This document shows positions 35,358 through 43,904 of a stretch of 54,698 nucleotides of DNA, piece by piece. The translations under genes and the position numbers were made by a program. The DNA comes from Psychrobacter piscatorii (GTDB lineage Bacteria; Pseudomonadota; Gammaproteobacteria; Pseudomonadales; Moraxellaceae), in contig NZ_CAJHAR010000024.1 of NCBI RefSeq assembly GCF_904846415.1, positions 1 to 54,698 on the forward strand, written 5' to 3'. The notes below the pieces were generated by a model, which was not told the DNA's origin, ran no database searches, and saw only the letters and a program-made list of their open reading frames with translations. Each line of letters begins with the position of its first letter. The stretch's first letter is position 1.

Positions 35358-36500
35358 ATGCAGCCTGATCAATTGACAGCATCAAACCTATCGCCATTAA
35401 CGCCAGCTTATGACAGTATTCTGGCGTTGGCACCTTATCAGACAGGTAAGCCAATTGAAGAGCTGACGCGCGAATATGGTGTCTCAGATGTGGTGAAGCT
35501 GGCTAGCAATGAGAACCCGATGGGGTGCTCACCGCGAGTGACGCTAGCAGTCACTGAGCAATTGGGTCAATTGTCACGTTATCCTGATGGCAATGGCTAT
35601 TATCTGAAGCAGGCGTTGGCTGACTTTAATGATGTCAAAGTCGAGCAGATTACGCTTGGCAATGGCTCTGATGATTTGCTCGATATTTTGGCTCGTAGTT
35701 TTGTGGGTGCTGATGATGCCATCGTCTATAGTCAGTATGCGTTTGTGGTCTACTCTATGCTGGCGAAGATGCAAGGCGCTATGGATGTTGAGGTGCCTGC
35801 CCACCGGTTTGGTCATGACTTAAAAGCCATGAGTCAAGCAGTCCAAGGTAATCCCAATACCAAAATCGTCTTTATTGCCAATCCCAACAATCCAACTGGC
35901 ACGCAGCTAGACCGCAAGGAGCTGCGTCAATTCGTTACTAGTGTGCCAAGCTCAGTTTTGGTTGTATTGGATGAAGCTTATATCGAGTATAGCCCTGAGA
36001 GTAATAACCGCGCATTATTAGATGAGTTTGAGAATGTCATCATCGTGCGCACGTTTTCTAAAGCTTATGGGCTGGCAGGTTTACGTGTGGGCTATGCATT
36101 AAGCTCAGTAGCTGTTGCAGAGTTATTAAATCGTATTCGTCAGCCATTCAATGTCAGCCGTGTAGGCCTAGCTGCTGCCGCTGCGGCACTTGCTGATCAA
36201 GATTTTATTGAAAAAACGCGCCAGATGAATGATGAGCAAATGCGTTGGTTAGAAAAGCAGTTTGATACATTGGGATTGGGTTTTGTGAAGTCGCATGCCA
36301 ATTTCATTATGGTTGAAGTGCAGGTTGAGATGGAAGATATAACTGCGGCTTCAATCCATCAAGCACTCCTGGAGCAAGGCGTTATTGTTCGGCCATTAGG
36401 TGCCTATGGACTGCCAAACTGGTTACGCATTACGGTGGGTGTGGCCGAGGATAATTTACGTTTGATTGATACTTTGCGTTCTATTCTGAGTGAAGACTAG
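35358..36500 (+). CDS. hisC: Histidinol-phosphate/aromatic aminotransferase
   Basis: PLP-dependent fold type I aminotransferase, 380 residues. KLASNENPMG (47-56), FIANPNNPTGT (172-182), LDEAYIEY (204-211), RTFSKAYGLAGLRVGY with the PLP Lys at 235, and a C-terminal RITVG arginine are all of HisC type. Its place between pheA and tyrA-aroA suggests it mainly transaminates phenylpyruvate or 4-hydroxyphenylpyruvate, as found for HisC-like enzymes in similar clusters; that is inference. AAGGATAAGCC precedes the ATG. The stop codon TAG shares its last G with the first base of a MITE terminus starting at 36500. Confidence 0.92.
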   Translation: MQPDQLTASNLSPLTPAYDSILALAPYQTGKPIEELTREYGVSDVVKLASNENPMGCSPRVTLAVTEQLGQLSRYPDGNGYYLKQALADFNDVKVEQITLGNGSDDLLDILARSFVGADDAIVYSQYAFVVYSMLAKMQGAMDVEVPAHRFGHDLKAMSQAVQGNPNTKIVFIANPNNPTGTQLDRKELRQFVTSVPSSVLVVLDEAYIEYSPESNNRALLDEFENVIIVRTFSKAYGLAGLRVGYALSSVAVAELLNRIRQPFNVSRVGLAAAAAALADQDFIEKTRQMNDEQMRWLEKQFDTLGLGFVKSHANFIMVEVQVEMEDITAASIHQALLEQGVIVRPLGAYGLPNWLRITVGVAEDNLRLIDTLRSILSED

Positions 36501-36669
36501 GGCATGTCCCTAATTCAAACGTGTATCACTAAATGGGCTAAAAATGGCTAAATCTTTGACAAACGGTGTTAAATAGCTGGTCAATATCTCGATATTGTCT
36601 GCACTATTTTCCTTGTTTGCCTGCGATTTATCTCATTTTTATCACCATTTTTAAAATAGGGACACGCCC
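36500..36669. mobile_element. 170-bp MITE-like element abutting hisC
   Basis: GGGCATGTCCCTA at 36500-36512 is inverted at 36657-36669 with one mismatch (GGGCGTGTCCCTA on the opposite strand), and TA precedes the left end. The right flank is TC, so a TA duplication is not preserved. It has no coding capacity and an AT-rich interior with partial subterminal inverted pairing. The ends belong to the same GGGCGTGT class as the IS and the MITE at 31133. Confidence 0.7.
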
Positions 36670-36796
36670 TCAGCACATCAATCGATATGTTTTGATCGAA
36701 GGTATTATTTAGTAAGAAGTGATCTTAACTAGCCATTAACTTATATAACGCTGGGATTTACCGAAATTTATCCGAGCGCGTTCAACGAGAAAAGCC

Positions 36797-39130
36797 GTGA
36801 GTCGTCAGAAAAAAAACAATCTTCAGCCCTCTTTAAATATGCATCGACCTATATTCGAACAAGTTTGTGTGATTGGACTTGGACTGATTGGTGCTAGCTT
36901 TGCGCAAGCCATTAAAGATAATGGCTTAAGCGCACGTTTGGTAGCAGTCGATAGGCATGCATCAAGTATCACAGAAGCTATCGAGCATGGTCTGCTTGAT
37001 GCTGGTAGTGCAAACTTGCAGGACGTCATAAGCGGTAGTGATTTAATCATCATTGCAGTGCCTGTACAGGCAGTACAAGCGGTGTTTGTAGACATCAAAC
37101 AGGCAATGGACAACGGACAGCTTGCCAGTGATTGCATCATGACGGATGTCTGTAGTACCAAGGTCAATATCATTGACGCGGCCAAAGCGGTGTTTGGTTC
37201 GCTGCCAATAGGGCTAGTGCCAGCGCATCCAATTGCTGGGGCTGAAAATTCAGGGTATCATGCCAGACGCGCCAATTTATTTGTCAATCATAGTGTCATT
37301 GTCTGTGAGCTAGCTACCACAAGTAATATCGCTATCACTAAGCTGCGATTATTATGGGAATCAGTGGGCGCAAATGTTATATCGATGGATGCAGATCACC
37401 ATGATCGTATATTAGCGCATACCAGCCATTTGCCGCATTTGCTTGCCTTCAACTTGGTTGAGCAATTAGCAAGCCACGATGATAATTTAGATATGTTTCG
37501 TTATGCCGCCGGTGGGTTCCGCGATTTTACGCGTATCGCCGCAAGCGACCCTAAAATGTGGCATGATATATTTTTTGCCAATCAAAGCGCCATTGTGAGC
37601 GCCCTTGATGAGTATGGTGTCTATCTGCAAACCATGCGCCAGCTCATCATTGATAAAGATTCAACCGCCCTGATGGGACTTTTGGGCCGCGCGCAAGCCG
37701 CACGGCGACATTTTGGCCATATGTTAGCCAGCACTCCTTATACGGATACTTCTGCCATGTCAGCTTCTTATAATATTACCCCTAGCAATACTGTCTCTGG
37801 CACCATTGCCATTCCTGGTGACAAATCTATCTCGCATCGCAGCATTATGCTCGGTAGTCTTGCCACAGGCGTAACCCACGTTACTGGATTCTTAGAAGGG
37901 GAAGATGCCCTTGCAACGCTGCAAGCATTTCGTGATATGGGTGTCACGATTGAGGGCCCTGATAATGGTAACTTGACCATTCATGGTGTTGGTATGAATG
38001 GCCTAAAACCAAGCAAAACGCCTTTGTATATGGGTAACTCGGGTACGAGCATGCGCCTACTATCTGGTATCTTGGCAGCGCAATCATTTGATAGCGTATT
38101 AACGGGTGATACTAGCCTAAACAAACGCCCGATGGAGCGTGTGGCTGCACCGCTACGCACGATGGGTGCTGTCATCCAAAGCACGGGTCATAGTGGTACG
38201 GCACCGCTTAGCATCACGGGTCGCGATACCGCTGGTAAGCCATTGCAAGGAGATGAATATGATATGCCAGTGGCGTCAGCACAGGTAAAATCTTGCTTGC
38301 TACTAGCAGGTCTATGGGCCGAGGGTACGACAACGGTCACTCAGCCTGAAATCAGCCGTGACCATACCGAGCGTATGCTATCAGCCTTTGGTTATCCAGT
38401 AACTGTAGACGGCAATCGTATCAGTGTTACAGGTGGTGGTACGTTAACAGGTGGCGATATTGCTGTTCCTGCTGATATCTCATCTGCAGCGTTTTTTATG
38501 GTGGCCGCTGCTATTAGCCAAAATAGTGAGTTGACCTTGACGCAAGTCGGTATCAATCCTACGCGTACTGGCGTTATTGATATTCTAAAATTAATGAATG
38601 CAGATATTAGCCTAAGCAATGAGACCCATGTTGGCGGCGAGCCAGTGGCTGATATTACGATTCGCAGCTCAAACTTGGTCGGTATTGAGATACCAGAGCA
38701 TCTCGTACCACTAGCGATTGATGAGTTCCCTGTACTGTTTGTCGCGGCTAGCTGTGCGCAAGGGCGTACCGTCTTGACTGGCGCTAAAGAATTGCGCGTC
38801 AAAGAATCAGATCGTATTGCGGTGATGGCAGAGGGCTTACAGACGCTTGGCATCGATTGTACTGTCACTGATGATGGGCTGATTATTGAAGGCAAAGGCG
38901 CTGCTACTGAGAATGGCGATATAAATAACAGTCAGCCTGTCTTTGGTGGCGGTCACATTGTCTCGCATCATGACCACCGTATTGCGATGAGTTTCTCTGT
39001 TGCGAGTCTGCGTGCTGCTGAGCAAATTACCATTGAGGGTACGGAGACGGTCAATACCAGCTTCCCAGGTTTTGCTGAGCTGGCTAACCAAATCGGTATG
39101 TCTATTCAAGTGGATACTGACGCTGAATAA
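36797..39130 (+). CDS. tyrA-aroA: Fused prephenate dehydrogenase / 5-enolpyruvylshikimate-3-phosphate synthase
   Basis: Natural fusion of two aromatic-pathway enzymes, 777 residues. Residues 22-320 are TyrA: CVIGLGLIGASFAQAIK is the NAD(P) loop, PAHPIAGAENSG (142-153) and AHTSHLPHLLA (207-217) the substrate residues. Residues about 326-777 are AroA: GTIAIPGDKSISHRS with Lys343, GNSGTSMRLL, ELRVKESDRI and DHRIAMSF. Both catalytic motif sets are intact. Pseudomonas and Acinetobacter have the same fusion. Start GTG 36797 has only a weak GAGA site; ATG 36839 is possible and would remove 14 polar residues. The cmk and rpsA genes that often follow in relatives are absent here. A strong terminator follows. 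Confidence 0.95.
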   Translation: MSRQKKNNLQPSLNMHRPIFEQVCVIGLGLIGASFAQAIKDNGLSARLVAVDRHASSITEAIEHGLLDAGSANLQDVISGSDLIIIAVPVQAVQAVFVDIKQAMDNGQLASDCIMTDVCSTKVNIIDAAKAVFGSLPIGLVPAHPIAGAENSGYHARRANLFVNHSVIVCELATTSNIAITKLRLLWESVGANVISMDADHHDRILAHTSHLPHLLAFNLVEQLASHDDNLDMFRYAAGGFRDFTRIAASDPKMWHDIFFANQSAIVSALDEYGVYLQTMRQLIIDKDSTALMGLLGRAQAARRHFGHMLASTPYTDTSAMSASYNITPSNTVSGTIAIPGDKSISHRSIMLGSLATGVTHVTGFLEGEDALATLQAFRDMGVTIEGPDNGNLTIHGVGMNGLKPSKTPLYMGNSGTSMRLLSGILAAQSFDSVLTGDTSLNKRPMERVAAPLRTMGAVIQSTGHSGTAPLSITGRDTAGKPLQGDEYDMPVASAQVKSCLLLAGLWAEGTTTVTQPEISRDHTERMLSAFGYPVTVDGNRISVTGGGTLTGGDIAVPADISSAAFFMVAAAISQNSELTLTQVGINPTRTGVIDILKLMNADISLSNETHVGGEPVADITIRSSNLVGIEIPEHLVPLAIDEFPVLFVAASCAQGRTVLTGAKELRVKESDRIAVMAEGLQTLGIDCTVTDDGLIIEGKGAATENGDINNSQPVFGGGHIVSHHDHRIAMSFSVASLRAAEQITIEGTETVNTSFPGFAELANQIGMSIQVDTDAE

Positions 39131-39207
39131 ATGAATGAGTGTGGATCAACATGTTCCTATGATCATGCGCTGTAAAGTATCCATAAAAAGCTCAATCTAA
39201 TATTGTT

Positions 39208-39251
39208 AGCAATGTACTCATGTCACTATTGGCATGAGTACATTGCTTTTT
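39208..39251 (+). terminator. Terminator after tyrA-aroA
   Basis: AGCAATGTACTCATG and CATGAGTACATTGCT form a 15-bp perfect stem over 10 bases, followed by T4. Confidence 0.93.
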
Positions 39252-39356
39252 ATCTTATAATTTCACTGTAGTGACCCTGCGCTTTCACCACTAAATTGAT
39301 AATAATAGTCAGAATTAGGTGAGGGTGCGCTTTGCTCTAAAAAGTTGTCCTGTACT

Positions 39357-40307
39357 ATGACTACCCAAAATGTCGTCAAAAAACCTGTTGCCCCGATTAC
39401 CACAACCAGACGCGGTATTATCACTGCACTTATTGCCTTTTTTATCTGGGGTGGTTTCCCTTTATACTTTAAGCAATTATCCGATTATGATGCGACCGAA
39501 ATCATAGGCCACCGTATTGTTTGGACGTTTTTTTGCCTACTCATTGTATTGGTAGCGACTAAGCGTTGGGGGTGGATAGAGACGCTCAAACAAAACCCAA
39601 GATGGATCGCGTTGTCATTAGTATCTGGTTTGATTATCGCAACCAACTGGCTGACCTATGTATGGGCGGTCAATCATGATCGTATCCTTGAGGCCAGTTT
39701 GGGATACTTTATTGGGCCATTGGTGGGTGTTGGCCTATCGATGATTTTATTCAAAGAGCGCCTGCGCACGCTACAATGGGTAGCCATTGGCTTTGCACTA
39801 CTGTCTGTGGTCATTCAAGTGGTGATGCTTGGTAATCTGCCGTGGATATCATTGATTTTGGCGTTCAGCTTTAGTACTTATGGCACTATTCAGCGGCAAA
39901 CCCCATTGACTGCTGTCGATGCTATGTTTGTTGAAACGGCCATGCTAGTCCCCTTATGTATTTGGTGGTTTTGGCAGTCAGATGTCGTCAGCCATCAGCT
40001 AAGCTTTTGGTTCAGCGCAAACATTTGGCTATTGATGCTCGCAGGCCCGATTACTTTGATACCGCTATTGTTATTTAATAAATCGACCAAGCTTGTGGCA
40101 TATAGTATCTTAAGCTTTATGAATTATCTGACGCCGACCTTTATTTTCTTCTTAGCGGTATTTTATTACAATGAACCATTTGATCTACATCGTCTGGCAG
40201 TATTTGGTTTGATTTGGTTAGGGTTACTCTTATTTAGTATTGATCTGTGGCGACATCGTCCAAGTAAAGTGTTAAAGGCTGAGCGTCTCCGTGAAGAGGC
40301 TTTGTAA
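39357..40307 (+). CDS. rarD: RarD-type DMT permease
   Basis: Ten-helix inner-membrane EamA/DMT protein of the RarD subfamily, about 316 residues. Typical are GIITALIAFFIWGGFPLYFK at the first helix, EIIGHRIVW before the second, SLGYFIGPLVGVGLSMILFKERL at the end of repeat one, and GPITLIPLLLFNKSTK with SFMNYLTPT in repeat two. E. coli RarD was linked to chloramphenicol resistance by expression, but the natural substrate is unknown. The frame can begin at TTG 39345; ATG 39357 is preferred although no ribosome binding site is clear. It lies upstream of folB and folK on the same strand, with a gap of 57 bases. Confidence 0.88.
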   Translation: MTTQNVVKKPVAPITTTRRGIITALIAFFIWGGFPLYFKQLSDYDATEIIGHRIVWTFFCLLIVLVATKRWGWIETLKQNPRWIALSLVSGLIIATNWLTYVWAVNHDRILEASLGYFIGPLVGVGLSMILFKERLRTLQWVAIGFALLSVVIQVVMLGNLPWISLILAFSFSTYGTIQRQTPLTAVDAMFVETAMLVPLCIWWFWQSDVVSHQLSFWFSANIWLLMLAGPITLIPLLLFNKSTKLVAYSILSFMNYLTPTFIFFLAVFYYNEPFDLHRLAVFGLIWLGLLLFSIDLWRHRPSKVLKAERLREEAL

Positions 40308-40364
40308 TCGGTTAAGTAAAGAGCTAAAAATACGCACAAAAAATTAGCAAACAAGGATGGAAGC

Positions 40365-40802
40365 ATGTTTCATACGCAGTCTGATGTTGTATTTATAAAA
40401 GGTCTAAAAGTTGAAGCGGTGATTGGTGTGTTTGATTGGGAGCGCGCCATTACTCAGCCGTTACTGATCGATATCGCGCTTGAGACGGATATTAGCCGTG
40501 CTGCTGTGTCCGATGATGTCAGAGATGCCTTGAGTTATAAAGAAGTCTGTGATGATGTGAGCGAGTGGTGTAAAGAGATTCAAGCAAAGCTGCTTGAGCA
40601 TTTGGCCGGTCAGATCTCTGATAAGCTATTTGCAAAGTATGACTGTCAAAAAATCGCGTTGAGCATTGCTAAGCCGACTGCTATTGCACAAGCAGATGCG
40701 GTAGGGGTGCAAATAACACGCTATGCACCAGCGCTAACCAACGAGTCAGCTACTAAAGACGTTGCCAAAGAAGTTAATGATAGCCAAGCCGATGATGCAT
40801 AA
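40365..40802 (+). CDS. folB: Dihydroneopterin aldolase
   Basis: Folate pathway enzyme that cleaves 7,8-dihydroneopterin to 6-hydroxymethyldihydropterin and glycolaldehyde. VFIKGLKVEAVIGVFDWER is the N-terminal signature with the active-site Glu near 20, LSYKEVCDDV carries the Tyr, and IALSIAKPTAI the conserved Lys. The core is about 118 residues and the gene encodes 145, with an acidic, alanine-rich tail. AAGGATGGAAGC precedes the ATG. folK follows at once, so two consecutive steps of folate synthesis are coupled. Confidence 0.93.
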   Translation: MFHTQSDVVFIKGLKVEAVIGVFDWERAITQPLLIDIALETDISRAAVSDDVRDALSYKEVCDDVSEWCKEIQAKLLEHLAGQISDKLFAKYDCQKIALSIAKPTAIAQADAVGVQITRYAPALTNESATKDVAKEVNDSQADDA

Positions 40803-40809
40803 AACGTCG

Positions 40810-41325
40810 ATGGAGTTGAATGTGGCAACGCTAACACAATGCGCACCTGAGACTCTGCAAGCGCAGTCTGTGGTAGAGGTGGTGTTAGCGCTGGGTAGTA
40901 ACTATCAAGCCGAGAAGTATCTACCGCTTGCTCGAGAGAGTTTGGCAGCGCTGGGTGAGGTAAAGCTATCTACTGCTTTTCAAAATCCTGATTTTACCGC
41001 GACTACCCAATTACCAAAACCTGACTATACCAATCAATGTGTCCATCTAGCACTGAGTACACCAATGAGTTTGCAGCAACTACAGCAAACCTTTAAAGCG
41101 CTTGAAGGTGATTGTAATAGACGTCGACAGACTGAGCCAAAGCAAGTGCGACGAGTGACGATGGATATTGATATTTTGATGGTTAGATTGGCTACTATAG
41201 AAAATAGCCTAAGCAAATATTCGACATTTAAATCAATATCTGATTGGATAGTAATGGCAGATCGTTATCCCTTTAAAGCGCATGAGGAAGTGGGGGTTAA
41301 AGAATTGACCGCATTTGCTGATTAG
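40810..41325 (+). CDS. folK: HPPK, hydroxymethyldihydropterin pyrophosphokinase
   Basis: Transfers pyrophosphate from ATP to 6-hydroxymethyl-7,8-dihydropterin, the step after FolB. VVLALGSNYQAEKYL at the N-terminus, CNRRRQTEPKQVRRVTMDIDILM with the R-x-x-x-x-R and D-x-D metal residues, and the C-terminal AD-R-Y-P-F-K-A-H-E region identify it. The C-terminal part differs somewhat from the usual H-P-R motif. The frame runs upstream to 40762 inside folB. Better starts are ATG 40810 and GTG 40822, the latter with GGAG six bases before it; I list the ATG. About 170 residues, a normal length. It is followed by the long hairpin at 41439. Confidence 0.85.
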   Translation: MELNVATLTQCAPETLQAQSVVEVVLALGSNYQAEKYLPLARESLAALGEVKLSTAFQNPDFTATTQLPKPDYTNQCVHLALSTPMSLQQLQQTFKALEGDCNRRRQTEPKQVRRVTMDIDILMVRLATIENSLSKYSTFKSISDWIVMADRYPFKAHEEVGVKELTAFAD

Positions 41326-41438
41326 TTGATTAGTTGTTTGAATAATGTTTTGAGGAAAAATTGATAATAAATAGATAGATGGTAAATTAATTTATTTTAA
41401 CTGACACTGACTACATCTGATATTTTTGCAGTAGATAA

Positions 41439-41476
41439 GACTAGGGGGCGTACAATGTATTGTACGCCCCCTAGTC
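41439..41476. terminator. 18-bp perfect hairpin between folK and cysE
   Basis: GACTAGGGGGCGTACAAT pairs completely with its inverse across two bases (GT), giving a 38-base near-palindrome. T-rich sequence follows on the plus strand and the convergent position suits a bidirectional terminator, although long A/T feet are missing. Confidence 0.7.
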
Positions 41477-41503
41477 TTATTTGTTTTACTGAAGTTGTAG
41501 TAG

Positions 41504-42415
41504 CTACTTCTGCTCGTTATCTGCTGCATCTACATCAGCACGACCAATCACATCTAAATCCTCTAGGCACAGCTTATCGTATTCCTTTTTGCAAAAATTA
41601 GGATCGATATCACACATCGCTGACTGCAACTGATCTAGGCGATTCTCTGATTGCTGAATGTGCTCAAGCATTTTAGCAAAGGCTTCTGCAACAGGGTCTT
41701 GCGAATAAGGATCGATACCATAAGCACGGAAGGTATTGGTACGTTTTGCGGTAGAAGTGGTGTCAGCTGTTTGATCCTTGATGCCCTCGCCAGCTTGCGC
41801 GACTTTTTCTTGTTGCTTGGTATCTTGTACTTTTGTCGCAATGGGATTGCCTTTTTCATCGTGATGATCTGAGATCATACGAGCGGCACTGCCGACCATC
41901 GTAGCGCCTGCTGGCACTGGTTTGACTACCACTGCATTCGAGCCGATTTTAGCATTTTTACCGACCGTAAATGGCCCTAAGACTTTTGCACCAGCACCTA
42001 CGGTTACACCGTCTTCTAGCGTTGGGTGGCGCTTGCCATTATTCCAAGACACACCGCCTAGAGTAACACCGTGATACAACGTCACGTCGTTGCCAATCTC
42101 AGCAGTCTCACCGATGACGACCCCAACACCATGATCGATAAAGAAACGCTTACCAATCTTGGCAGCAGGGTGAATCTCAATACCTGTAATAATACGCGAG
42201 CCGTATGAGATGACGCGAGCCGCCAGTTTCTGTTCATGATTCCACAGACAGTGCGCACCGCGATGTAGAATGAGCGCATGGATACCTGGGTAGGTTAGGA
42301 TGACTTCCAGACTATTGCGCGCTGCAGGATCGCGGTTAAATACCGCATCGATATCTTCTTTCAGATCTTTTTTGATGCTGACAAGCGATCTGAACAATTT
42401 GGATGGCAATGACAT
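41504..42415 (-). CDS. cysE: Serine O-acetyltransferase with C-terminal extension
   Basis: First step of cysteine synthesis: serine plus acetyl-CoA to O-acetylserine. An N-terminal helical part (1-75) is followed by left-handed beta-helix hexapeptides from about 80 ([22 protein letters not shown]) through [20 protein letters not shown] to [18 protein letters not shown]. The catalytic Asp and His lie in FIDHGVGVV (about 92-100). The core ends near residue 185, and the remaining 118 residues are a polar, partly helical tail (many K, Q and T, then two Cys and D/E-rich end). The C-terminal peptide that binds CysK normally ends in Ile; here it ends EQK, so complex formation may differ. Confidence 0.92.
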   Translation of the reverse strand: MSLPSKLFRSLVSIKKDLKEDIDAVFNRDPAARNSLEVILTYPGIHALILHRGAHCLWNHEQKLAARVISYGSRIITGIEIHPAAKIGKRFFIDHGVGVVIGETAEIGNDVTLYHGVTLGGVSWNNGKRHPTLEDGVTVGAGAKVLGPFTVGKNAKIGSNAVVVKPVPAGATMVGSAARMISDHHDEKGNPIATKVQDTKQQEKVAQAGEGIKDQTADTTSTAKRTNTFRAYGIDPYSQDPVAEAFAKMLEHIQQSENRLDQLQSAMCDIDPNFCKKEYDKLCLEDLDVIGRADVDAADNEQK

Positions 42416-42604
42416 AAAGCGTCCTATCTATTCGTCGGTAAAGTAGCGTTGCTAAAGTAGCAATGTCTTTATTTTATGGTCATGATGGTTAAATAATAAT
42501 GAGAGTATGTTGTTGCTCATTTTTTCTAAGTTATAACAGCTTTGTACCGCAAAATATAGTAAAAAGCTGTCAAATGAAGGCGAGCTGATAAGCAATGATT
42601 TGTT

Positions 42605-43489
42605 TTAGTCTTTGGATAATTTTGCAATCAAAGCGCTTAATAGCTGATACTCTTTTTGATCAAGCTGTAGACGTGATCCCAGTCTGGAGAGGCGTGACGG
42701 TAATGACTTTAGATGTTCGCTATTTGCCAGACCGCGCTGTACCATAAGGTCAGTAGTACGCTGAGTAAGCTGTTGCAACTGCTGCTGATTGATAGCAGGC
42801 TCATCCCACTGTTGACGCAAATTCACATTAATCGTCGATTGGGCTTCTGCGCTTGTATCCGAATCTAAATTATCAGCTGTCTGAGCATGCGTTTGAGCAT
42901 AAGCAAAGATAAAGCTTGCAATGACCTGCACTGCTGAGGCGACATTTAGTACAGGATAAGCAGGATTGGCGTCGATTTGAATGTGATAATCAGCATAAGC
43001 CAACTCTTCATTGGTCAATCCACGATCTTCACGCCCAAATAAGATAGCGATATTTGGTTTGCCAGAAACAGCGTCTGATGAGGTATCGATATTACTATCA
43101 TCTGCACTTAAAGCCGACTGTGTATCGATAAAATCAAACATAATCTTAGCTGCTTGCGTGGGTGTCACAACAGGGCGCGGCAGATGACGACTGCGGCTGC
43201 TGGCTGCAAATACCAATTGACAGTCTGAAATAGCAGACTCTAGAGTAGGTGCGATCACAGCAGATGACAGCAGCTCACTACCACCTGCCGCATGAGAGAC
43301 ACTGGTCTCATCAATTGGCAATTTGGGGTCGACAACGGTCAAACGGGACAAGCCCATTGTATGCATGGCGCGTGCGGCTGAGCCGATATTGGCAGGCAAA
43401 GTCGTATTGACCATGATGACTTGTAAGCAGTCGAGGTAGTCATTCACTGTACGGACTTGCTCAATAGATGATAAAGAGTCGTTACTCAT
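42605..43489 (-). CDS. trmJ: tRNA (cytidine/uridine-2'-O-)-methyltransferase TrmJ
   Basis: SPOUT-family enzyme that methylates the 2'-OH at position 32 of several tRNAs with S-adenosylmethionine. VMVNTTLPANIGSAARAMHTMGL (about 26-48) is the N-terminal motif, AILFGREDRGLTNEEL the SAM knot loop, and YPVLNVASAVQVIASFI the last knot segment. Length 294 against about 246 in E. coli; the excess is polar sequence inserted before the knot loop and a C-terminal helical part. It starts on the TAATG overlap with the stop of the hpt gene, so the two are translationally coupled. TrmH/other SpoU members are less likely given the NTTLPANIG motif. Confidence 0.9.
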   Translation of the reverse strand: MSNDSLSSIEQVRTVNDYLDCLQVIMVNTTLPANIGSAARAMHTMGLSRLTVVDPKLPIDETSVSHAAGGSELLSSAVIAPTLESAISDCQLVFAASSRSRHLPRPVVTPTQAAKIMFDFIDTQSALSADDSNIDTSSDAVSGKPNIAILFGREDRGLTNEELAYADYHIQIDANPAYPVLNVASAVQVIASFIFAYAQTHAQTADNLDSDTSAEAQSTINVNLRQQWDEPAINQQQLQQLTQRTTDLMVQRGLANSEHLKSLPSRLSRLGSRLQLDQKEYQLLSALIAKLSKD

Positions 43490-43869
43490 TAGTGCCCCAA
43501 TCTTTGATTGATTTCTTGTTCAGCACGTTGTAACGCGGTGGCAATCTCTTCAATAAGATCAGCTTGTTCACTAATGCGGCGCTCACGGCAGCATTCTTGT
43601 AGCTGGCTGCTAAGACGAACCAGCTGAGTCGTACCCAAATTGGCACTTGCGCCTTTTAGGGCATGAGCGGTTTCAAAGCCATTGGCGTTATCATCTTCTT
43701 GCTGAGCGATTCTCAGTGCTTCAACGCGTTTTTGACTGTCATTGAGGTACACTTGTATCAGCTCGACAAAATCTTCTTCCAGCAAGTCACGCATGTCTTC
43801 GAACTGTTCGTGATTGATAATCTCTTCATCAGTCTGACCAGTCATATTATTATTCGTCATGTCAGTCAT
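43489..43869 (-). CDS. Orphan Hpt (histidine phosphotransfer) domain protein
   Basis: A single 126-residue four-helix Hpt domain. AHALKGASANLGTTQL holds the phosphorylatable His69 in the expected H-x-L-K-G-x-S-x-x-L-G motif, and CCRERR with a long helix follows. No kinase or response-regulator gene is adjacent, so it must serve partners elsewhere, perhaps a hybrid sensor kinase. The stop TAA overlaps the ATG of trmJ. An IS element ends 35 bases upstream of its start, in the same orientation, so the native promoter may have been displaced or supplied by the element. ATG 43869 or one of the next in-frame ATGs can be the start. Confidence 0.85.
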   Translation of the reverse strand: MTDMTNNNMTGQTDEEIINHEQFEDMRDLLEEDFVELIQVYLNDSQKRVEALRIAQQEDDNANGFETAHALKGASANLGTTQLVRLSSQLQECCRERRISEQADLIEEIATALQRAEQEINQRLGH

Positions 43870-43904
43870 GGCTTTTATCCAATTATTAAAAGTTAAAGCA
43901 GTTA

